DNA from: Candidatus Hydrogenedens sp.
GTDB lineage: Bacteria; Hydrogenedentota; Hydrogenedentia; Hydrogenedentales; JAEUWI01
DNA: 64,000 nucleotides
Assembly: GCA_016125095.1 (NCBI GenBank)
Contig: WGMK01000032.1
Location: 1 to 64,000, forward strand
Direction of reading: 5' to 3'
The position numbers and the translations under genes are program-made. Positions 27,496-39,000 of this stretch are shown one piece after another (position 1 is the stretch's first letter; each line of letters begins with the position of its first letter). The notes beneath the pieces were generated by a model. That model did not search any database. It worked only from the letters and a program-made list of their open reading frames with translations, and was not told the origin of the DNA.

Positions 27496-28767
27496 ATGAG
27501 CATTCAAATCGTAGTGGGCGCCAACTGGGGCGACGAAGGCAAAGGCCGCATGGTCGACTACTTCGCCCAGCAGGCCGATTTCGTCGTGCGCTACCAGGGC
27601 GGCAATAACGCCGGCCACACGGTGGTCAACGAATTCGGGCAGTTCAAGCTGCATCTGCTGCCCTCGGGCGTGTTCAATCCGAAGGTGATGAACATCCTCG
27701 GGCCCGGCATGGTGATCGATATCCAGGGGCTGGCCGACGAACTCGACGACCTGAAGTCGCGCGGCATCGAGCCGCAGCTGCGGGTGTCGGACCGCGCCAC
27801 GCTTTGCTTCCCCTTCCACCGCCTGGAAGATACGTGGGAAGAAGAGCGCCTGGGCAACGAAGCCTACGGCAGCACGCGGCGGGGTATCGCGCCGGCCTAT
27901 GGCGATCGCACGATGAAGAAGGCGATCCAGCTGGGCGAACTGCTGCACCCCGAGCGCTTCCGCGATCGCCTGAAGAAGCTGACCGATTGGAAGGCCGAGC
28001 GCTGCAACTCCTTCTACGGCAAGTGCGACGGCATCGATTTCGAGTCGCTGCTTGCGTGGTCCGAAGAACACGGCGCACGCATCCGGCACCTGATTACCGA
28101 CACGTCGGTATTGCTCGAAGAAGGCGCGGCGGCGGGCAAGCAGATTTTGTTCGAGGCCCAACTCGGCACCCTGCGCGATCTGAACTTCGGCATCTATCCG
28201 TTTACGACCTCGTCGTGCGCCTTGGCGGCCTATGCTCCCGTGGGCGGCGGACTGTTCGGCCATGGCATCGATCGCGTGGTGGCAGTCGTGAAAGCCTTTT
28301 CGACCTGCGTGGGCGAGGGACCGTTCCTCACGCGCATGTCGGACGCCGAGGCCGACGAGCTGCGCGAGATCGCCGAGGAATACGGCGCGGCCACCGGGCG
28401 CCCGCGCACCATCGGGCACTTCGACGCCGTGGCGACGCGCTACGGCTGCTGGGCGCAGGGCGCGACCGAGGTGGCGCTGACTAAGCTCGACAGCCTGAGC
28501 GGCCTGCCGCGCCTCAAGATTTGTACGCATTATGTCCATGAAGGAAAGCGCATCGATCGTTTTCCGATCAACGCCGTGCTGGAAGCCTCGGAGCCGGTTT
28601 ATGAAGAAATGCCCGGCTGGACCGAGGATATCAGCGGCGTGCGCGACTTCGATGCGCTGCCCGAAAACGCGCGCAACTACGTGCTGCGGATCGAGGAACT
28701 GATTGGATTCAAGCTGCGCTATGTGTCCGTGGGGCCCGAGCGCGAGGCGTTGATCGAGCGCGCCTGA
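27496..28767 (+). CDS. purA: Adenylosuccinate synthetase
   Basis: 423 residues, close to the family's roughly 430. GTP-dependent enzyme that joins IMP and aspartate in AMP synthesis. The N-terminal GTP loop NWGDEGKG (with the catalytic Asp) and the GGNNAGHTV motif with the catalytic His are present; later STRRGIAPAYGDR and a Thr/Arg-rich C-terminal region fit. An upstream in-frame ATG at 27286 would add 70 unrelated residues, so I use MSIQIVVG. It lies 22 bp before the aminotransferase gene. Confidence 0.97.
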   Translation: MSIQIVVGANWGDEGKGRMVDYFAQQADFVVRYQGGNNAGHTVVNEFGQFKLHLLPSGVFNPKVMNILGPGMVIDIQGLADELDDLKSRGIEPQLRVSDRATLCFPFHRLEDTWEEERLGNEAYGSTRRGIAPAYGDRTMKKAIQLGELLHPERFRDRLKKLTDWKAERCNSFYGKCDGIDFESLLAWSEEHGARIRHLITDTSVLLEEGAAAGKQILFEAQLGTLRDLNFGIYPFTTSSCALAAYAPVGGGLFGHGIDRVVAVVKAFSTCVGEGPFLTRMSDAEADELREIAEEYGAATGRPRTIGHFDAVATRYGCWAQGATEVALTKLDSLSGLPRLKICTHYVHEGKRIDRFPINAVLEASEPVYEEMPGWTEDISGVRDFDALPENARNYVLRIEELIGFKLRYVSVGPEREALIERA

Positions 28768-28789
28768 TCATCGGCAAGAGGGAACAAAC

Positions 28790-30187
28790 ATGAGCCAGGA
28801 AGCGACGGCGGCGCTGCAGGCGAAGGCCAAGGCCAATTACCTGCAGCCCTTCACCCCCATTCACGTGCAGCAGCAAAACGGCCCCCGCGTAATTACGCGC
28901 GGCAAGGGCATGCGCGTGTGGGATTCCGACGGCAACGAATACCTGGACATGATGGCCGGATTGTGGTGCGTGGCTATCGGCTACGGCCGCGACGAAATGG
29001 CCGACGCGATTTCCGATCAGGTGAAGGAACTCTGTTACTACCAGTCTTTCGCGAACAACGCGAACGACAAGGCCATCGAGCTGGCGGCGAAGATAGGCGA
29101 GCTGGCGCCGGGCGACTTGAACCGGGTGTTCTTCGGGCTGTCCGGTTCGGACGCCAACGACACGAACATTAAGATTGTCTGGTACTACAACAACCTGCGC
29201 GGCAAACCCCAGAAGAAAAAGATCATTTCGCGGCGCGGCAGCTACCACGGCGTGACGATCGCCTCGGGCAGCCTTACTGGCCTGCCGCCGATCCACGCGC
29301 ACTTCGACCTGCCCTACGGCGATCGTTTCGTGCATGTGGACAAGCCGCACCACTTCTGGATGGCGCAGCCCGGCGAGACCGAGCAGGCCTTCAGCCAGCG
29401 TCTGGCGCAACAGTTGGACGACACCATTCTCCGGCTCGGACCGGATAACGTGGGCGCGTTCATCGCCGAGCCGATCATCGGCGCGGGCGGCGTGGTGGTG
29501 CCCTCGGCCGGCTATTTCGCCGCCATCAAGCCCGTGCTCGACAAGCACGACGTGCTGCTGATCTCCGACGAAGTTATCTGCGGTTTCGGCCGCCTGGGCC
29601 GGTGGTTCGGCTGCGAGCACTATGACTTCCAGCCCGACATCATGACCATTGCCAAAGGCCTCACCAGCGGCTATGTGCCGATGGGCGGCAGCGTGGTGTC
29701 CGACAAAATCTGGAACGTGCTGCGCGACGGCGCGCCGAACATCGGGCCCTTCGCACACGGCTTTACCTACGGCGGCCATCCGGTGTCGGCGGCGGCGGGC
29801 CTCAAGAACCTGGAAATCTTCGAGCGCGAGAACCTGGTCGAGAACGCGCGCGAGACCGGCCAATACCTGCAGGACCGCCTGCACGAGACGCTCGATACCC
29901 ACCCGCTGGTGGGCGAGGTGCGCGGCGTGGGCGCGGTGGCGGGGGTCGAACTGGCGAAGGACCGCGACAAGCGCGAAGCTTGGCCGGCGGAAGCCAACAT
30001 CGCCGTGCGCGCGGCGGCCCTGTGCCTCAAGCGCGGGGTAATCGTGCGGCAGATCATGAATACGCTGGCCATCTCTCCCCCGCTGGTGCTGTCGCGCGCC
30101 GACGTGGACGAGGCCGTGGAGAAGCTCAAGGCTTCGCTCGACGAATTGGCCGACCAGCTCACCCAGAGCGGAGAGTGGAAGGCGTAG
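28790..30187 (+). CDS. Class III omega-aminotransferase (putrescine/taurine-pyruvate type)
   Basis: 465 residues. PLP-dependent transaminase of the group that moves amino groups from diamines, taurine or beta-alanine to pyruvate. The N-terminal HPFTP-like segment (QPFTPIHV), SGSDANDTNIK, RRGSYHG, EPIIGAGGV, ISDEVICGFGR and the PLP-lysine region TIAKGLTSGYVPMGG are all present. The exact substrate cannot be read from sequence; a polyamine or other diamine is the best guess. It follows purA by 22 bp behind GAGGGAAC, so they may share a transcript. Confidence 0.88.
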   Translation: MSQEATAALQAKAKANYLQPFTPIHVQQQNGPRVITRGKGMRVWDSDGNEYLDMMAGLWCVAIGYGRDEMADAISDQVKELCYYQSFANNANDKAIELAAKIGELAPGDLNRVFFGLSGSDANDTNIKIVWYYNNLRGKPQKKKIISRRGSYHGVTIASGSLTGLPPIHAHFDLPYGDRFVHVDKPHHFWMAQPGETEQAFSQRLAQQLDDTILRLGPDNVGAFIAEPIIGAGGVVVPSAGYFAAIKPVLDKHDVLLISDEVICGFGRLGRWFGCEHYDFQPDIMTIAKGLTSGYVPMGGSVVSDKIWNVLRDGAPNIGPFAHGFTYGGHPVSAAAGLKNLEIFERENLVENARETGQYLQDRLHETLDTHPLVGEVRGVGAVAGVELAKDRDKREAWPAEANIAVRAAALCLKRGVIVRQIMNTLAISPPLVLSRADVDEAVEKLKASLDELADQLTQSGEWKA

Positions 30188-30368
30188 ACCGAATTTTGTT
30201 CGCGCGCAGGGGACCGGCCGCGGGCCGGGCACCCGGCGCGCCAGGCCCAGACCCGCGGAATTCCGTTCCGCCCGTTCGTGCAGCAATGGCACGGCGCGCG
30301 GAATGCCGCAGCAGAGGAGCGAGGAGGCCGTAACCGGGAAGCGCCCGGGCGCGCGGCCGAGTCCCCCC

Positions 30369-33089
30369 ATGCCGGAAACTATCTTCATCATCGACGCGAT
30401 GGCCTATGCCTTCCGATCGTACTTCGCGATCCGGGCGGCGCTGACCGATTCGCGCGGGCGCCCCACCAATGCCGTCTACGGCTTCGCGCGGGTGCTCATC
30501 AAAATCCTCCGCGAGCACAACCCGTCGCATATCGCCGTGGTGTTCGACGCGCCCGGCAAGACCTTCCGCGACGAGCTCTACGCGGACTATAAATCCACGC
30601 GGCAGGAAACGCCCGACGAGCTGAAGGCGCAGTTCCCCATCATGCACGAGCTGGTGGAAGCGCTGGACCTGCCGTTGTACGTGGTGCCCGGCGTGGAGGC
30701 CGACGACGTGATCGGCACGCTGGCGCGCCAGGCCGAGGCCGCGGGCATGGAGCCCGTGCTGGTGTCGGCCGACAAGGATCTCCTGCAGCTGGTGACCGCC
30801 AAGACCCGCATGTTCGATCCGAACAAGGGCGACGCGGGCCAGTGGTATGGCGAGAACGAGGTGCGCGAGCGCTTCGGCACGCCGCCTGCGCACGTGGCCG
30901 ACGCTCTCGCGCTGATCGGCGACACGGCGGACAACATTCCCGGCGTGCGCGGCATCGGCGACAAGACGGCCAAAAAGCTGATGGAGACTTACGGTACGCT
31001 CGAGGGGCTCTACGAGCGCATCGGCGAACTGAAGGGCAAGCAGCGCGAGAACTTGGAACAAGACAAGGACCAGGCCTTCTTCAGCCGCACGCTGGCCACC
31101 ATCAAGACCGATGTGCCGCTCGATCGCAGTGTCGATACCTGCGGCCGCGGCAGCTACAACGAAAAGAAACTCGTCGACATGTTGACGGCGCTCGAGTTTC
31201 ATTCGCTTATCGAAGAGTTCATGCCGAAGGCCGGCGCGGCCACCGAGTCACTCGATTATCAATTGGTGCTCGACCGCAAACAGCTGGACGCGATGCTGGC
31301 GCAGATGCGCAAGAGTGGGCGTTTCGCCTTCGACACCGAGACCACCGATGTGGATCCGATGCGCGCGCACCTGGTCGGCATGTCGTTCAGCTGCGCGCCG
31401 AACACGGGATTCTATATTCCGCTCGCGCACACGCGCGAGGCCTTGTGTATCCGCAAGGATCCCGACGATCTCACCAGCATCGAGGAGCTGCATCCGCTGC
31501 CGATGCAGGACGTGCTCGACGCGGCCAAGCCCCTGCTCGAGGATCCGGCCATCGGCAAGATCGGCCACAACATCAAGTACGATCTGGTTGTGATGCGGCG
31601 CGCGGGCATCGAATTGCGGGGCATCGACATGGACACCATGATTGCCTCCCACTTGACAGACCCTTCCCGGCTGCGGCACAATTTAGATGAAGTCAGTCTT
31701 CAGCATCTCCGGCGCAAGCTTACCCCGATCTCCGAACTCATCGGCAAAGGGGCCAAGGCCGTTACCTTCGACCACGTTTCCGTTGATTTGGCGTGTGATT
31801 ACGCTTGCGAGGATGCGGATGCCGCCTGGCAGCTCTCCGGGATTTTTTCGCCGCCCCTGGAAGAACGCGACCTGTCCCAGCTGTTCCACGAGGTAGAGAT
31901 TCCGCTCATCGGGGTGCTGGCCGACATGGAAATGGCAGGCATCGCCATTGATGCCACCGTATTCGAGGAACTCCGGCAAGAGATTGAAACGAAGCTCGCC
32001 GCGCTCGAACGTGAAATCCACGCGCTGGCCAAGCATCCGTTCAATATAAATTCTCCCAAGCAGCTTCAGGAAGTGCTCTTTACCGAACTGGGCCTGAAGC
32101 CGACACGGAAGACGAAGACCGGTTATTCGACCGACATGGACGTGCTGGAGCAGCTCGCGAGCGAGCACGAGCTGCCCGCGAAAGTGGTCGAGTACCGTGG
32201 GCTGGATAAACTGCGCGGCACCTATGTAGAGGCGCTGCCGAAACTCGTTCACCCGGAGACCGGGCGTATCCATACCTCGTTCAACCAGGCCGTCGCGGCC
32301 ACGGGCCGACTGTCGAGCAGCGACCCCAACCTGCAGAACATTCCCGTGCGCACGGACTACGGGCGCCGCATCCGCGAGGGATTCATACCCGGAGGACCGG
32401 GGCGCGTGCTGCTGTCGGCGGACTACTCGCAAATCGAGTTGCGCGTGCTGGCGCACTTGTCGGGCGATAAGGCGCTGAGTCAGGCCTTCTTCGACGATGC
32501 CGACATCCACCGCGATACCGCGTCGAGGGTGTTTGGCGTGAAGCCGGAAGACGTGACGCCCGACATGCGGCGGCAGGCGAAGGCGGTGAACTTCGGCGTG
32601 GTGTACGGCCAGACGGCCTTCGGGCTGGCGCGGTCGATCAACGTGAGCAACAAGGAAGCCGAGAAATTCATCACGGCGTACTTCGAGCAGTACCCCGGTG
32701 TGCGCGCGTGGCTCGATAACACGATCGAGGAGGGTACGCGTCTGGGCTATGTTAAGACGATGCTGGGACGCAGGCGCTACGTGCCCGATTTGCAGGCACC
32801 GAACCAGGCGGTGCGGCGGGCGGCCGAGCGCGTGGCGATTAATACGCCGGTGCAGGGCAGCGCGGCCGACATCATCAAGGTGGCGATGCTGCGGCTGGCG
32901 GAGGCGCTGAAGGCGTACGACGCGCAACTGCTGCTGCAGGTGCACGACGAACTGGTGGTGGAGGCGGACGCGAAGCACGCGGACGACGTGATGCAGGTGA
33001 TGCGGCACACCATGGAAAACGCCGCGAAGCTCGACGTGCCGCTGAAGGTGGACGCGGGCGTAGGAAAGAATTGGGCGGAAATACACTGA
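30369..33089 (+). CDS. polA: DNA polymerase I
   Basis: 906 residues. Repair and Okazaki-fragment polymerase. The N-terminal 5'-3' exonuclease starts FIIDAMAYAFRS, with GDTADNIPGVRGIGDKTA in its helix-hairpin region. The 3'-5' proofreading domain looks active: ExoI DTET (about residue 323), ExoII NIKYD and ExoIII YACED are all present. Polymerase motifs A (DYSQIELR), B (RRQAKAVNFGVVYG) and C (QVHDELV) are intact. I chose MPETIF by family alignment; no Shine-Dalgarno lies right before it, and a start at 30303 would add 22 residues. It precedes rho. Confidence 0.96.
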   Translation: MPETIFIIDAMAYAFRSYFAIRAALTDSRGRPTNAVYGFARVLIKILREHNPSHIAVVFDAPGKTFRDELYADYKSTRQETPDELKAQFPIMHELVEALDLPLYVVPGVEADDVIGTLARQAEAAGMEPVLVSADKDLLQLVTAKTRMFDPNKGDAGQWYGENEVRERFGTPPAHVADALALIGDTADNIPGVRGIGDKTAKKLMETYGTLEGLYERIGELKGKQRENLEQDKDQAFFSRTLATIKTDVPLDRSVDTCGRGSYNEKKLVDMLTALEFHSLIEEFMPKAGAATESLDYQLVLDRKQLDAMLAQMRKSGRFAFDTETTDVDPMRAHLVGMSFSCAPNTGFYIPLAHTREALCIRKDPDDLTSIEELHPLPMQDVLDAAKPLLEDPAIGKIGHNIKYDLVVMRRAGIELRGIDMDTMIASHLTDPSRLRHNLDEVSLQHLRRKLTPISELIGKGAKAVTFDHVSVDLACDYACEDADAAWQLSGIFSPPLEERDLSQLFHEVEIPLIGVLADMEMAGIAIDATVFEELRQEIETKLAALEREIHALAKHPFNINSPKQLQEVLFTELGLKPTRKTKTGYSTDMDVLEQLASEHELPAKVVEYRGLDKLRGTYVEALPKLVHPETGRIHTSFNQAVAATGRLSSSDPNLQNIPVRTDYGRRIREGFIPGGPGRVLLSADYSQIELRVLAHLSGDKALSQAFFDDADIHRDTASRVFGVKPEDVTPDMRRQAKAVNFGVVYGQTAFGLARSINVSNKEAEKFITAYFEQYPGVRAWLDNTIEEGTRLGYVKTMLGRRRYVPDLQAPNQAVRRAAERVAINTPVQGSAADIIKVAMLRLAEALKAYDAQLLLQVHDELVVEADAKHADDVMQVMRHTMENAAKLDVPLKVDAGVGKNWAEIH

Positions 33090-33176
33090 TCCGCAGGGAA
33101 TAGGGAAAAGAGGGACGGACAACACCGGTGCGCGCTCCGCGCCCGGCGATGACGACACGCATCGAAAGGATAACCG

Positions 33177-34649
<1,473 letters not shown>

Positions 34650-34670
34650 GCGAGCAGACCAGACCCATCA

Positions 34671-34707
34671 CGGCCGCGGTTCCGGAAGGAGCCGCGGCCG
34701 TTTTTTT
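34671..34707 (+). terminator. Rho-independent terminator after rho
   Basis: A 13-bp stem (34671-34683 with 34688-34700, one G-U pair) capped by a GGAA tetraloop is followed by seven T residues (34701-34707). Confidence 0.93.
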
Positions 34708-34745
34708 CAGTTGGATGGAATGCATTTCGCGATTGTCTTCGGTTG

Positions 34746-35018
34746 TCACGGCAAGATTGGAGACCTATCGGTCAGCGGAGTGGCTGGGTCGGGAGACCCT
34801 GCCACAGCAAGTGCCCGACGCTTCAATTCGCCCCACGAGATGGCCGAGGCCGGGAAGCGTTCGAGATTCACCCTTCGGCGGGCAACCTCCTCGCGCTGCC
34901 ACTCGTGGATTGGTACGGCGCTGCTGTCGGAAGCGAGATCATCCCAGAGGTCCTCGACCAGTTGCAGCTTTTCCGCAGCGCTCAAGTCGAATACAGAGGG
35001 CTTTGGCAAATCCATCAT
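34746..35018 (-). CDS. Addiction-module antitoxin-like protein (Unstab_antitox family), orphan
   Basis: 90 residues. The stretch LSAAEKLQLVEDLWDDLASD followed by PIHEWQREEVARRR and SWGELKRRAL is the signature of the short helical TIGR02574/PF09720 antitoxin components, which normally precede a RelE/ParE-type toxin gene. Here no toxin follows: after the stop lie only the rho terminator and rho itself. The last 20 or so residues after KRRALAV are not family-like, so the end may be rearranged. GGAGG lies 5 nt before the first of two adjacent ATGs; the second (35015) is equally possible. Confidence 0.7.
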   Translation of the reverse strand: MMDLPKPSVFDLSAAEKLQLVEDLWDDLASDSSAVPIHEWQREEVARRRVNLERFPASAISWGELKRRALAVAGSPDPATPLTDRSPILP

Positions 35019-35167
35019 TCCAACCTCCGTTGGGCTCCTTGCACCAACTTGATTCTAACCGATGCCTGTAACCATGGCGAATATCCGCGCCATCTTCGTG
35101 GTAATTCCGGTGCGGAGTGCGTTACGGTAGGCGGAGTCTGCGGACGGTTAACGGAAAGGGTATTGCC

Positions 35168-35719
35168 ATGGCTTGGATAGTCGTGCTGGTAATCGTGGTG
35201 GTGCTGGGCGCGTGGCTGATGGCCATGTACAACAAGCTGGTGCGGCTGCGGAACGCGGTAAAGAACGCGTGGTCGCAGATTGATGTGCAGCTAAAGCGGC
35301 GTCACGACCTGATTCCGAACCTGGTGGAGACGGTGAAGGGCTACATGGAGCACGAGCGCGGCACGCTCGAGGCGGTGACCAAGGCGCGGAACCTGGCGGC
35401 GAACGCCAGCGGCGTGAACGAGCAGGGCAAGGCCGAGGGCCAGTTGCAGCAGGCGCTGAGCAATTTCTTCGTGGTGGTCGAGCAATACCCCGACCTGAAG
35501 GCGAATTCGAATTTCCTCTCGCTACAGGAGGAATTGACCTCGACCGAAAACAAGATCGGCTTTTCGCGTCAGGCGTACAACGATGGCGTGATGCACTTCA
35601 ACAACCAGATCGAGATGTTCCCGAGCAACATTGTTGCGGGCGCGTTCGGGTTCGATCGCGCCGAGTTCTTCGAGATCGAGGAGCCGACTGAGCGCAACGC
35701 GCCGAAGGTGAGCTTTTAG
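35168..35719 (+). CDS. lemA: LemA family membrane protein
   Basis: 183 residues. One N-terminal membrane helix (about 2-22) with a long helical cytoplasmic or periplasmic domain. It shows the family's YNKLVRLRNAVKNAWSQIDVQLKRRHDLIPNLV region and, later, TENKIGFSRQAYND and FPSNIVAGAFGF. Function in bacteria is not firmly known; the family is linked to envelope stress. GGAAAGGG precedes the ATG at 35168, which I prefer to an upstream ATG at 35117 because the helix then starts the protein. Confidence 0.93.
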   Translation: MAWIVVLVIVVVLGAWLMAMYNKLVRLRNAVKNAWSQIDVQLKRRHDLIPNLVETVKGYMEHERGTLEAVTKARNLAANASGVNEQGKAEGQLQQALSNFFVVVEQYPDLKANSNFLSLQEELTSTENKIGFSRQAYNDGVMHFNNQIEMFPSNIVAGAFGFDRAEFFEIEEPTERNAPKVSF

Positions 35720-35733
35720 GCCGTGCCGCCCCT

Positions 35734-35792
35734 GCCGGGGCTCGAAACTACCCCGGCGCCTATCCCGGGGTTCCGCTTCGCGTCACCCCGGG
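35734..35792. repeat. Two consecutive GC hairpins after lemA
   Basis: First hairpin: GCCGGGG / CCCCGGC (35734-35740 with 35751-35757). Second: CCCGGGGT / ACCCCGGG (35764-35771 with 35785-35792). They sit 14 bp after the lemA stop and just before the tandem array. Confidence 0.6.
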
Positions 35793-35800
35793 CTTAGAAC

Positions 35801-36000
35801 GGTCACGCCTCTGGCGCTGCGGTCACGTCTCCGGCGCTGCGGTCGCGTCTCTGGCGCTGCGGTCGCGCCTCTGGCGCTGCGGTCGCGTCTCTGGCGCTGC
35901 GGTCGCGCCTCTGGCGCTGCGGTCGCGCCTCTGGCGCTGCGGTCGCGCCTCTGGCGCTGCGGTCACGCCTCCGGCGCTGCGGTTGCGCCTCCGGCACTGC
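35801..36000. repeat. Tandem array of ten 20-bp units
   Basis: Ten exact-length 20-bp units in a row, consensus GGTCGCGCCTCTGGCGCTGC, with C/T and A/G changes at a few fixed positions. An 11th unit starts and decays at 36001. There are no spacers between units, so this is not CRISPR. The 20-bp period is not a multiple of three, so it is not a coding repeat in a single frame. Confidence 0.95.
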
Positions 36001-36074
36001 GGTTGCCAAGCTTCGCCTTACTGACCGTCGCGACGCATCATGCGGGGCTGCTTAATTGCTTGCGATGTCTGCCA

Positions 36075-39000
36075 TCAACGCGTTGTGGTCTCGCGGCCTC
36101 GGCTGAAGGTCAGCGCTGCGAAGACGAGGGCGATGACGAGGGCGTCGCCGGTGCGGCTGCCGCGGCTGCCTTCGGGGCCGCAGGAACAGCCGGCGTTCGG
36201 GTCTTTGCCTTCGGTCGTCCCGGCGCCGATGCGTACGACGGCTTCCTCGATGCTGTTGTTCACGGTCACATTCTGCGTGGCGGTGGCGTAGCCTTCCTTT
36301 TCCACGCGGACGGTGTAGGTGCCGTAGTCGGGCACGAGCACCTGTGTCACGCCTTCGTTGCCGGTGGCGCCGGCGCTGCTGTTGGCGAAGAATACCCGGG
36401 CACCCGGAACGGCGACGTCGGTTTCATCGTCCACCACGGTGACGAACAGCGAAGTAGAGAGGATGCCACCGGTGCCGACGGCGACGAGCGACAGGTACGA
36501 GGTGTCGCGGCCGGAAATATTGCCGTCGGTGTTGCGTATCCGCATCACGTAATTGCCGGCCTCGGCGAAGGTGGGCGTAAATACGACTTCCTCGCCGGGC
36601 GCGGCGGCGGCCTCGCTGAACAAGGGGGTGGCGCTACCCGCGAGCGCGGCGTCGAGGCTATAGATTTCGACAATGGCCTGGCAGCGCGGGCGCGGCGAGA
36701 GCACGGCGATCGTCGCGGGACCGTTGGGCGCAGCGAATCGAATCCAGTCCTCGTCGTTGGCGTTGTGGAAGTTGTGGCCCTGCACCGTGTTTACGGGCGT
36801 CCACGCGGAGGTCTGCGGGGTGTTGTCGGATTCCCAGGCATCGGGCCGGTTGAGCCGGTCGACAAAGCCGATGCGCGGGGAGGCGTAATACTCGCCGCCG
36901 GTCTTCACGAAGTACTGCACCTGGTACAGCCCGCCCTGCGTGAATTCGTTGAAGGGGGCTTCCCAGCGGTCGAGCACGTCGTTGTAGGTGAACAGCACCG
37001 AGGGCAGCGCGGACACGGGCTGCTCGTCATTGTTGTCGGCGGTGGGACGCTCGAAGTTCGGCGGCACGATGATGGCCTTGGCGCCCTCGACCGGGAACGG
37101 CGTAACAATTTCGGACAGCCAGAGTGTGGCGCTGTTGGTGGTGATGGTCTGGTTGGGCGCTACCGAGCCGATGAACACGCTGGGTCCGCGCACGGCGTAG
37201 CTCGCGCCGGGCCGCAGGTCATTGGCCACGAGGCCGTCGTTGCCCTCGTTGGCGATGCCGTCGCCGTCGTCGTCTATCTGCGGCTGCTGCAGCGGGTTGA
37301 TGGCTTCCATCGAGGCCTTGGCCTCGGCGAAGGCCTGGCCGTAGGTGCGGCCGTTGTAGATCTGCGTCCAGAACTGCAGCGAGAAACTGATGTATTCGAA
37401 TTCATCGAAGAGCGCGACGCCCTCGATGGGCCCCACGCCCGCGCTGGTCATGGTGATGCGCTTCGAACCCTTGAGGTTGTCGATAAACGAGCCGGACTCG
37501 CAGGTGTCGATGAGCGTGGTCACGTGCGTATTGGGGCTGGCGGATTGCAGCGAACCCAGCATCTGCGCGTAGTCGGTGGACTCGATGAACTCGCTGCCGT
37601 TGATGCGGAAGCGCTCGCGCTGGCCGTGGTCGACGAGATAGACCAGCAGCTTGTTCGAGCCGCGCGCCCATTGGGTCACGCTGTCGCGCAGGCCGGCGAG
37701 GGTCGGCTTCGCCGTCACGTCGGGCGTGCCGTCGCCGTCGCCGTCCTGCGGCGAATCGGCGTAGAAGCGGATGCTGTTCTTCGACAGGCCCTCGCTCACG
37801 AGCACGTTGTAGGCGATGCGGCCGAGCGCGGAGAAGGCGGGATAGAGCTCGCCGGTCTGCACGTCGCCCACGACGATGATGGCCTTCGATTCGTTGACGC
37901 CGGTGGAGGGAAGCACATCCACGAAGGCGCGCACTTCGCCCGGGAAGTCGAACCGGCTTTGCAGGTCGGTGGTGTCCAGCACGTCCACCGTGGGGGCCTT
38001 GGCGCCGGCCTGCCAGCGCGAGCCCGACAGCAGGCTGCCGCCGCTGCTGTTCAGCACCACGTCGTAGCTGGGCGTCACGGTCTGCGTTTGCGAACCGCCG
38101 CCGGTGGTCAGGTCGAGCGTGAGTGCGCGGGTCTGGCCGGTAATCAGGCGGTAGCGCACATAGAACAAGCCGGTGTCGCCGGTGTTGCGGTAGAAGCGGA
38201 GATATTGGCGCAGGTTCCGCACGTCGGTGGGCGGATAGGCGTGCGCCAGGAACAAGTCGTCGTCGCCGTCGGCATCGATATCGGCGAAGGACGGCATGCG
38301 GTCGTAGTGGTTGTCGGTGGCAGCAGGCACCGACAGCTCGCATTCCGGCACGAAATCGAACCAGGGCCAGGTGTCGCGCTCCTCGTTGATGTAGACGATC
38401 TGCTGGCACGTGGAGAAATCCACCGCATTGCTGACCGTCACAATGAGGTCGGGCCGGCCATCGAGATCGGTGTCGGCCGTGGAGAGCGATTCGATCAGAT
38501 CCGGATCGAGCGTGCCGCCGTTGGGACCGGGCAGCAGGTCCGGCACGTCGAACACTTCCTGGAGAAAGGGATCGATGAGCACGATATTGGCTCCGCCGGT
38601 ATATGTATACGCCGTCAGAATTTCGCTCTGGCCATCCTCGAATTGGTCGAAGTCGGCGATTGCGATACCGCGTCCCTGCGGATTCAGGTGTATCGGGTTC
38701 ACCGCCTTGCCATAGTCGCTGTTGCTCAGCGTGAATACCGGCGGCGTGCCGCGCTGCAGGCCGTACAGCGCGATACGGCCGTCCTGACCCTGCACGAAAA
38801 AGGAGGCCAGACCGGAATTATCGAAGTCGGCGAACTGATAGAGGTCATTGCGCCAATTGTTCGCGGCGATACCCTCCCGCAGAGGCACCGAGTCGAAGGC
38901 GGTGAAGCTGCCCCACGCCGGGTTGTAGGGCGTGCCGACGTTCTCGAATCCGAGCAGCGCGGTGTCGCGGCTGCCCGAGATGCCCATGCGGAACAGGTCG

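Larger units (their letters stand above)
35720..36074. other. Repeat-rich spacer after lemA
   Basis: 355 bp without a gene. It holds two GC hairpins (35734-35757 and 35764-35792) followed by the 20-bp tandem array. The hairpins lack T-runs, so they are not textbook terminators. Confidence 0.7.

Noticed and set aside
28790..30187. Class III aminotransferase as the missing GnnB of lipid A synthesis
   Set aside because: GnnB belongs to the DegT/DnrJ/EryC1 group; this protein has omega-transaminase motifs.
35801..36000. Possible CRISPR array
   Set aside because: Units are directly joined with no unique spacers; no cas genes nearby. It is a simple tandem repeat.
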